Below the pieces are notes generated by a model that saw only the letters and a list, made by a program, of their open reading frames with translations, made no database searches and was not told the DNA's origin. DNA of 64,000 nt from Hyposmocoma kahamanoa (lineage: Eukaryota > Arthropoda > Insecta > Lepidoptera > Cosmopterigidae), in NCBI RefSeq assembly GCF_003589595.1, contig NW_020654810.1:11174418-11238417 (forward strand), written 5' to 3'. A program made the translations under genes and the position numbers. The number at the start of each line of letters is the position of its first letter. The stretch's first letter is position 1. Below are positions 1-9,700 of this stretch, in pieces.

Positions 1-1089
1 AAGTCATGAAATCATAAAATTATTCAAATACGAAATTTACAGTCGTATGTGTAAAGCAAAAAAGTGACTGAATGATTGACTGACATATGAACGGCTTGGC
101 CTAGAAATACAGGTTCCACAACTTAGGCCAAAGAATACTTTCAATTTATGAAACATTGTAAGATTTGTCCAATTTCGTATATGGCTAATTTCATGAATTT
201 TGATTTCTTTTTTCACCAAACTATTTGTGACGCAAAGTCGTATAATACGACTTTCATAAACTTATCGTATCCTATAGCTACACTATATTATTGTGGCCAA
301 GAACGCATCCGCGTCACTATTAGCCTTCATTAAATCCCCAAAGCGTGCAAATGTTAGGGCAGGCAGGGCATGACAAGAGATGGACGATGTGAACATGTTG
401 TTAGCTGTCATGACATGAATACGTGTTTACAGGCCAAATAAATAGATACGTACATGTCTCTCAATATATATTACATAAACTATTTTAACTTCTAACACTA
501 AATTAGACATAGTTTTCGTCTCGTCAACTGTAAATATTACTTCCATCGTTTCAAATCGGTGCGTGTATTGGGCGCTTTACAATTTGTATATAAATCTTAA
601 ACAGAACTATAAAAAGTACGTCTTAATGAATTTGAAGTATTTTGACCATTCGGAATTACAAATGTTTAAAGTCGTCGTTGCAAAAAATCTGTTAATATTT
701 GATCAAAATATCTTCTACTTTGTACTTACTTATTCATTGTTATGTTATAAGAATGCTTTATGTTACTATTGTGAATTATAAAGGTTTTTTTTGCGCCTAA
801 TGTTTGAATATAACATCTCAATATAATCAAGTTAATAAGAATCAAGTTTAAATGTTTTCAGTCTGCCTGCATTTAAATTTGCTCAAGACGCCAAATTTTC
901 GTAGACTTTTTAAAGCAATCACTTGTTTTGTATTGTGGATATTCTTGTGCTTTATCTTATAATCATTATGCCGAGTCTGCACGCTAAAATGTAGACGTAT
1001 CCCAATTACTAAAGCTAGTGTTACACGAATAATTTCAAACATTGAGAACGCAGTATGCTACAATTGGGCCTAAGTGTCATTACTACTTG
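1..1089. other. AT-rich non-coding DNA
   Basis: Only short AT-rich open frames without recognisable protein similarity, splice structure or repeats are visible. I see nothing functional here. Confidence 0.5.
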
Positions 1090-1330
1090 CATATTCTATT
1101 TCACCCATTCTGCCCACATGACCATAGCTAAACGTAATCGATATTTTTCGCGAAATTGAGTTATTAACATTCTGGGATCAGCCAACCGAGTTCTACAACC
1201 TTTTCTAAACGAATCGAAATCGGGTTTATTGTTAAACAAAATCAGCGTAATTGATATTTTTCTAGGTGACAAAAACCTTTTGGTTGCCAATATCTCGAAA
1301 GATACCGAAATTCAAATGCGTTAGTTATTA
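1090..1330 (-). repeat. Dispersed repeat, inverted copy of the one at 30660-30930
   Basis: The reverse complement of 30660-30930 shares several blocks with this segment in the same order: an AACGTAATCGA block, GCGAAATTGAGTTATTAACA, a GTTAAACAAAATCAGCG-like block and a closing 'atctcgaaa' stretch. The two copies diverge by small indels. No long open frame is conserved, so this is a non-coding interspersed repeat of unknown class. The boundaries are approximate. Confidence 0.6.
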
Positions 1331-3070
1331 TTCATATTATCATATAGCATCGAGTATATAACCAGAAATAGAGACGAAATGTCATGTAATTTGTTTGAAA
1401 ACTATTCTGCCAAATTATTACAATGACAATTGCCCTCCGATTCCAGCTCGAATTCGAAACAATTGACGGGTGTCGTCACAAAAATTACATCTTTAATATT
1501 TAATTACCGATGAAATGTGATTCCGTTTGTTTTGTAATTAGATGTTTTGCTGTTTTTCCCACAACACCGAATGGAACAGCTGTATGGATGGCCCTTATTT
1601 CGTCTCTATTTCTGGCTATGTCCTAGATGTTATATAAGTACAGATACCATAGAAGCCATGAAGTCCACTGAGATTCTTAAAGACTCCAATCCTAAGAATT
1701 ATAGCAGGATGAGAAACTGCTTAAGCTTAGACGATAAAATGGACCTTTCAAGCCGCAATGAGTGTGGAAATATTCAATATTACAAAATTCTCTATTACCG
1801 TATAATAAAAAGTACTTAAGTAACTGTATACCTAGTGTCTTTTCTTGTTATTTTCGATAATTTTATTGTTTACATATATATGTGCTGTCTATATTGGTTA
1901 CTTGCTTATTGAATGAGAATGAAGTAGAATATTCAAATTGATTAATGACATGACAGTTATCTTGCGTTCTTAAGCTCCTAAGACCCAGCAAAGTACAAAG
2001 GAACATGCGCTAAACGCCCAACATAAATTAAAATGTATTCTTCTTCGCGTGTCGACTCTGACGTTTATATTTGTGAGGACCAGTACTCAGCGACTGATAC
2101 TACATTATCAGTGGCGTTGTATATGCAGGTGTAGGGGCACGCAGGACAAGACCAAAAGATGTGCCATAGTCTGGGGAGATACACCATAAAAACATGCGCT
2201 CTCAGATAATACATACTTTAGACTGCTGCTGGTCCGAAGTTTCGTATAAAAAAGTATTTTTTTAGATACCTTAAGGTCATATGGAATATATAGCTCTGGA
2301 TTTGAATGCGATGTATTCATTATAATGTACACTTTCACTTACATTGTTATTTTTTTGTACAATGCATTTTGATGTACATGGGCTCTTAGGAGGTTGAAAG
2401 AACTGCAGTTTTTAAAAATATCGATCGAGCATAAACAGATAACTTTTACTTTTGGCGTGCTACTCATTAGCTTCCAGCATTGTCAGTTGATCGCAACAAT
2501 TCAAGTTTGTGTCATAGTTTGCCAAAGATACATAAAACTTTGTATTGTAATTGTATGCGTGTGTTACAGTAAAATTGTATGAATATTGAAATTTATTAGA
2601 ACAACACAATGTGGTAACATTACTATTGCATTGTTACAACACAATGTTTCCAATTAAGACTTTGTTTATTAGTTATAAAGTAACTTATAATTCTTGTGCA
2701 AATCTATAAAAACAATCACGTTAATTATTAACTATCTTAACTATTTCTAGAATCAAGTTAACTAATGTGAATAAAAGATGTTCTATCGCTATTTCTTCTT
2801 TTTATTATTATCGAACCAGAGACCTTATCCTACATCTAAAGTGCAAACCGTTTGGCTATCGAGTTCGTGAAATAAAATATTCAATGAAGCTTGGCCTTAG
2901 GCTGCATGCGCGAAGCCCATAAATACAGCTACGTGCAGTCAAAACCGACTGCAAACAGTTGTTGATGTTGAAACGGCAGCACAGATGTTACTTCCAGCTG
3001 GTCACTGTATTCAGAACATTTATGATTTCAAATGCTGACTTTGCTTTTTTTTAACATATAAGGAATTATA
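1331..3070. other. AT-rich non-coding DNA
   Basis: No exon-like open frame, RNA gene or recognisable transposon. The open frames near 1547-1819, 2108-2338 and 2394-2582 have no recognisable motifs and look like chance. Confidence 0.45.
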
Positions 3071-3582
3071 CACACATCAAAAGTGTCTAGGAATCAAGTA
3101 CGTTTAAGAGTATTGCTGCAATTAGGGTTAATTATATTANNNNNNNNNNNNNNNNNNNNNNNNNNNNNNNNNNNNNNNNNNNNNNNNNNNNNNNNNNNNN
3201 NNNNNNNNNNNNNNNNNNNNNNNNNNNNNNNNNNNNNNNNNNNNNNNNNNNNNNNNNNNNNNNNNNNNNNNNNNNNNNNNNNNNNNNNNNNNNNNNNNNN
3301 NNNNNNNNNNNNNNNNNNNNNNNNNNNNNNNNNNNNNNNNNNNNNNNNNNNNNNNNNNNNNNNNNNNNNNNNNNNNNNNNNNNNNNNNNNNNNNNNNNNN
3401 NNNNNNNNNNNNNNNNNNNNNNNNNNNNNNNNNNNNNNNNNNNNNNNNNNNNNNNNNNNNNNNNNNNNNNNNNNNNNNNNNNNNNNNNNNNNNNNNNNNN
3501 NNNNNNNNNNNNNNNNNNNNNNNNNNNNNNNNNNNNNNNTTTCAAAAATATTCACTTGATCCCTAGACACTTTTGATGTGTG
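3071..3582. mobile_element. TIR element (TA target duplication) containing an assembly gap
   Basis: The sequence left of the 400-N gap begins CACACATCAAAAGTGTCTAG and continues GAATCAAGT. The sequence right of the gap, read on the minus strand, starts with the same bases and continues GGATCAAGT. This gives terminal inverted repeats of about 28-29 bp with one mismatch. Each is bordered by TA (3069-3070 and 3583-3584), the target duplication of Tc1/mariner-like elements. The interior is unsequenced, so its true length and any transposase are unknown. The superfamily is inferred from TA and TIR size only. Confidence 0.75.
3140..3539. other. Assembly gap (400 N)
   Basis: A run of exactly 400 N, probably a scaffolding gap. 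It sits between the inverted repeats of a transposable element. Confidence 0.99.
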
Positions 3583-3584
3583 TA

Positions 3585-6480
3585 CATACCCATCACCGAC
3601 CCATCACTGTCGAAATCCTCCGTTTTAATGTATCCACAAACTCACATCCGTAATCCCTGACGGTTCCGTAATCTCTACGGTGAAATTTGCGATAAAAATT
3701 GTAAACAAAGAAGCCATTACAGAAACAATATTGTAAGATTGTGCAAATGTGAAAATATACCGTCGACAAAAAGTTCACCAACCGTGTTTTTGTTTCACCA
3801 TTACCTATGTCAATTAAACTCTCAAGTAAAAAAAATCGTTACTTTTTGTCGTTACTGCAAAAATAGGTTGTTTCAGACAAAAAAACCATAATATATACTT
3901 TCTTGCTTTTGATTCTCGAGCTTTCGTTTACATCGACTGCAGCCAAAACTTTCAGTAGATTTTTCTACTGTACGCAACTGATCACAACTTCACTCATCTA
4001 CTGCAGACATCTGTTAGCGACCCAGTGCCGGCTTTACTTAAGGTGCAGGGTTTGCGGTGCACACGGACTGGTTATATACTCGATGACGCGGACGCAGCGA
4101 GCATCACTCGCGACGCCTCAAAAGAGCCCGTAGGAGCGACGTATTCGTCACGACACAAGCAAAGTGAACGCTATTGCTTCCCAACAATTGCACCATTTGC
4201 ACCCAAATTTTGGATCACTGGGGAAATGTAACTAAGTATTCCATTTTAATCGTGTGCCTACTCTAGTACGCACACGAGGCACCAGGGTATTGATTGTACA
4301 GGAAAAAAGTACTCTGAGTCGTTTAAATTGCTGAATAACTTTTATAATATCTCTTTTAAATTGTTAATCTGTTTCTGAATGGAATTAATAAATAAAACAA
4401 CTAATATTTAATACAAGTATTTAATGTACCATATGAATGCTGTATAAATATTTAAAAATTTAAAACAGTGATAAAATTCATATCAACCAATACAACTGCT
4501 GTTAAATAAGTATACGAAATTATATTTCAATGACACTTATAGCGAATATAGAAAATAACTAACATTGAAAGTTATTGCAACCAACTCTCTAGGCAATATT
4601 ATGAAAACAATTGCTACCGTAATAACATCAATAAGCAGGTACCGTATTATTCTCTTAATGCAAACAATTTATTGCATTGTATTTTGTTGAAACACTACAA
4701 CAAAACCCGACGTCGTGTACATTTGGGGACTCTATAGGTACTCATATAAAAACTTGGCCCCAGCGTATCAAAGGGATCCACAAAAACTGGGATATTTAAA
4801 ATTTATCAAATTTCAGAGAAAATATTACCAAAATCAATAACTCGATACAAAAGGACCTACTTATGAATGCAGTCTTATTACGGATTGTATATCATCAAAA
4901 AGAACGTTAAAAGCTTTCGAATGTTTTGGAATGCAATTTTACAAAACTGGAATATACTTAGGTCTTATCTAATTAATAGAAAATTTACTCAATTCTACAC
5001 AAGGAAAGTATATGTACCCCTGGTAAAAACATTGAGCATTATCCTATATTTATTGATAAACATGCTACATGAAGTTTATGTATGTAGTACATAATACAAT
5101 TGCTTATAACAAACATGTCCACATGAATTTACACCGAATTTGGCAACTTGGATGAACACTGGTCTTACACAAAAAAATCTAAGGTTACTCAGCCGCAGCT
5201 CTATGCGAACCGCGACTGCTGTTGTGACACGATAAAACATTAACATCTTACGCAAATAGGGGAAAATGTGGTGTTTAGAAAATCTAATAAAATCTCCAGA
5301 AATATACTTGTTACGACAAAATTATTATTTTTTATGTCTAATTCCCGATGTCTGTGACTGACCAATAAATAATTAAATTGTATCTTCTACTACTTGATCA
5401 CATACTACAGCTATCGAACACTCGCACATTTAATTAGATTAAAATTTATATACAAGTTCCTACGACTAAGATGTCTTAACTATTCGTCATAAACTTACCT
5501 AAATAATTAGGTGACACTGATGTCCAGTATCAAAAGTTGTGTATGGCCTCTGACTTATTTTCTTTCTTTTGAAAGGTACTGTCGCTATTATACTGTGGGT
5601 TATATATTTTATTTACGTACAGACAATATCAATAAGTTGATTATTTTATTAAATTACATCGATTCCAATTTCGTACTTAGCTCATCTACGTACGCGGCAT
5701 TTTGCCGACTAATGCTAGTTTGCTATTCATTAAAATTACCACAGAACAGCGAGTATCATGAAGGTTAATTAGGTTTACACGGTTTTATTTTCATACTTTT
5801 CTCTCGTTATTTGTAATATATTGCTAACGAGGCTATATTTCAGCAGGTACTATACCATTAAATCTCCATCCTTATGGTTAACTCTCCTTCTTAGTTTAGA
5901 TACTTACACCCTTACATGACACGTTGGCTATCATTGTTTAAAAATACAAAATGAAAAGAAAGCTACGACCTACGTGGCGAATATCAGTCGAATAAATTTT
6001 GACTAAGACGGAATTAACTCACAAACATTTTCACTTGGAACAACGCACAACCGTCTGAACAATAATAACGTTACTCAGATAGAATTTGTAAAACCTAAAG
6101 ATAACAAATTGAGCTAAATAATACGTATAATTAATTATATTTGATTATGATGAATTTGATCAAACCCCTAATTAAAACAAAAATTGGAGTTGAAAGAATC
6201 GATACAGACATCGTTTATAAGAGTGCTAATCTACGCATTAGATGTATGAGAAACTGGAGGATTGACAATATTATTCGAATTGATGCTTTATTTATTTTAA
6301 TCATAAATCAAAATCATGGTATTCTCCTTATTAAAATTTTTAAAGCATACATTCGAATTAACAAATTGGTCAAAACATGGCGTAGAAATTGACGTTTGGA
6401 GACAAAATTGTGATCAATAACGATGACTTAAACATGACTGGCATTGTTAAAGTCAATTTTTTTTCTATCCAGTTTCCGTT
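3585..6480. other. Non-coding DNA downstream of the cytochrome b561 gene
   Basis: No supported gene. A slightly GC-richer patch at about 4020-4200 gives two short overlapping plus-strand frames, but nothing recognisable. The rest is AT-rich. Confidence 0.45.
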
Positions 6481-6507
6481 CCGTATCATTTTTGAAGTTG
6501 TTATAGA

Positions 6508-6513
6508 TTTATT
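6508..6513 (-). terminator. Poly(A) signal AATAAA for the distal last exon
   Basis: AATAAA on the minus strand lies about 46 nt after the stop codon of the distal terminal exon (6559-6561). That distance fits a short 3' UTR. A second TTTATT-rich stretch (AATAAA on the minus strand) near 6286-6295 is an alternative. Functional use is inferred. Confidence 0.5.
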
Positions 6514-6558
6514 CTCCAAACGTAAGCGATGTTATAGCTATAGAAACGCGCGCGCAGC

Positions 6559-6721
6559 TTAGCTCGGGTGCTGCGCTGCGATCTTGCGCACGCGGTAGCC
6601 CCCGGTGCCGCGCACGGTGTAGAGCACGACCACGGCCACGGCTACTACGGACATGCCGATGGCGTTGATGATGATGGCCTCATGCGGCATCTGCCAGTAC
6701 TGCGTGGTCGACAACTCCTGC
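6559..6721 (-). CDS. Cyb561: Cytochrome b561 alternative last exon, distal (isoform with ...AAQHPS tail)
   Basis: A 163-nt terminal exon whose acceptor (ATGTACAG, 6722-6723) makes the same phase-2 junction (GG|G, Gly-Gln-Glu-Leu). It encodes 53 residues and a stop: QELSTTQYWQMPHEAIIINA, then IGMSVVAVAVVVLYTV (TM6), the basic tail RGTGGYRVRKIAAQHPS and TAA. Length and core sequence match the proximal exon, so one arose from the other by tandem exon duplication. This exon is strikingly GC-rich, especially at third positions, unlike its partner. An AATAAA lies 46 nt beyond the stop. Confidence 0.88.
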
Positions 6722-9700
6722 CTGTACATACACCGCATGCACCCAGGTTAGTAATATTATATTAAATATCTACTTAAATTTATTTCCGATATTAATTGTC
6801 AATTGTAATGTTAAAAAAATTATGATGTGTCAATGGCAACTGGTATTAAATGAATTTAATTTGTGGCAATCAAATTAAATGTTACCGGCAATATATTGTA
6901 TTCAGGTAATGTGCGAAATCTCTACCTAAGTTTTACCTAAGTACGCAAAGGGATTATGAAAACTTTGCATGACAGATTTCCGTCTTAAATACAATTTACA
7001 AATGTAAAGAATTAATTTATTAATATATAATGTACAAAAAATGACATACTTCCAAATCTCATGCCAGATATTCCTGCAAGAAAATATGACCAATAAGTAA
7101 AATTATTCATTAAGTTGGCATTATACATTTTTGCAAAATATCATACAGTGATATGTGACCATAAAAATACTTTGAGATTCGTTTGTTCATTGTCATGCAT
7201 TTTATACATATGCCTAGGCTTTATGCAGGGTGAAATGGTGAACACACAACATAACGGCTAGATTCCAAGTCACTACATAATAATTTATTATTATTTAAAA
7301 TACCGTATGCTTCATCCTGTATAAACAGACTAGACAAAGTGTATAATAACCTCTAAAAACTAATATTCCATACATTGCCTGAACTCGTGCGACATTCTGA
7401 AGAATGCATTGCATTATACACTTTGCCGGTAACATACTTTAATTTACACGGTGTTTCCATACTCCTGATGCAATTGCAAAATAGGTGGGGTACTCTTAAT
7501 TACTGAAAAGTGATGGGTGAATGATGTTGTGTTAATTATATTGGAACATATATATATATATAATTCATGGTTTGATGAATAGTGAAGAAATGATGACAAA
7601 ATTGTGCACAATAAAAAAGCAGTAGACAAACTCGAAATAACAAGCAAAATGGATCAAATTAGTAAATTACTTAAAAATGAAAAATCAACAACTTGTGGTC
7701 CTAATTTTATTTTTAATGCAACAAGTATACAGTGTACGTAACTTAAATGTAAGGTATAATAAGTTTTCCAATTTGTATAAATTTCAATTAATTTTTATAT
7801 TGAATTTTAAAACTTAAGACTAAACCTAGAAAACAATGTATTTGGTCTGATACAGACCACGTTACTAAAGCCTCCTAATTTGTAAATGTGCAAAAATCTA
7901 CGCGATTAATTTATTTAATCCCACGTAATTATTACAACAATTAACTCTGACAGTTTAAAAATTGTTTAAAATTCATGTAATTTGTCAGTCAATTTATTCA
8001 AATAACCCTATCTATTTGTACGTAAAAGTACCCATGAAATTATACATGATATTTCAGATAACATTACATTATATTTACTTACTTATTTTAATTAACACAC
8101 TTGTTATTTCATACCATACATGCAATACTCTCCGTTAAATTGTCAGCGTTCTAATCTCAAAATTGTTTTACTAATTTAAATAATTTACTTGTTAACAATC
8201 ACTTAATTAAAAAGATTAAAAAAATATATATTTTCTGCGTTATTTAAGGATTGATTGTAACTTTTTTTAAGTACCTAATCTGATCTTCATTCAGTCACTA
8301 ACAATGGAATGGAGTTCTACAAATCTACGGAAGCTCTTATGTGGCCGTCGCGAGTCTCAGATGCGCGGAATTTGTCTCGCGAGAGGATGTACATGACGAC
8401 AGCGAGAATCGCGATGCAGGTGACCCCAATGGCGTTGATGATCACCGCCTCGTCCGGAAGCCCGCTGTACCTCTCTGGGCTGTGGATACGTTCACATAAG
8501 CGGACACGATACAACAGTGCAAGCAAAGTGGTCACGCGCATGCATGTGATTTGTGCACACGGTACTGTCGTGCAAACATACAAATAACAATGACTAGTAT
8601 ACATAGAGTGTCCTTTAATGGGTAATTTCGAAACTACCTCTAAGAAAACTAAAACTTATTGAAAAATAAATCAAAGAAAAGCATCAACGAAATATTTTTT
8701 TCAATAATCGATTTTATAAAACAAACCCGCTATACTAAAATAAATAAAATGCAAGGGTGAGGTCAGACGAGCGTAATCTTGTCACTAAATTTAGGTACGC
8801 TGTACTCGGTTTAATATAAAAATCCAATTTGTGCTGCTCATTGACGCAAAGTGAGTTGTCTTCCTACTCACGGGCGCAATTACGACCAAACTCCGGTCAC
8901 ACTGTGTGACATGCTTTTGCGGGAGGAGAGAAGGGTGAGAGAAAGAAGATGAGGGAAACATATATTGGCAAGTGATAGTATTTTACAAATTGACCTGGAT
9001 ATTCTTATTATGAAACTGTCCACACGTCTGTCATTTCATATTGAGTACGTGTACCCAGCTTCATTTTCTTATTCTAACATCATCCAATTATCTATTACAT
9101 TATATGACACAAACACCCCGTACAAACGCTTCAAAGCATTTGAATAAAATACATTCATCCGGAGTCCCAACCGAATTTCACTCAAAAAATTTCGCTCGCC
9201 TGGTCTCATTCTTATAGCTGTCAAATTCTCTACAAAAAAAATTATGATATTGTACTACGCCACTACGCTCATATTACCCCCTTATAGCAAAAGGAAATTA
9301 AGTACATACCCAAACGTGAAGAGTGCCTTCTCAGTAAGTCCAGTAAGGCAAGCAGCGACGCCTAGCACGAACGTGAGGATGCCGAAGGCCGCGTGCACAG
9401 GAACGAGGGAAGCGCGGAAGCCGGCCGTGCCCTTGTTGCAGATCAACAAGAGAAGGAAGCTGAAGAATCCGACTGCGTACTGAAATCGTTAAGAAAATTA
9501 TTAATTACTTGTCTATCGTGGTAGGATTTTTGAACTTTACTGTTACAATGTCACGTCGTGCAGAAACATGTGCTGTGATGCACATGTTTACTTGCCTTAC
9601 GTATAGGCTGGTATAGGCACCATGTAAATTAAGGGTAATTGCTACAGTTTCATTAACTTGCATAGTTCTTTTGTGATGAAGAAAACGCTGAAAATGATTA

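Noticed and set aside
3083..3570. Open frames of 137-158 codons on both strands
   Set aside because: They run through the 400-N assembly gap and have almost no real sequence.
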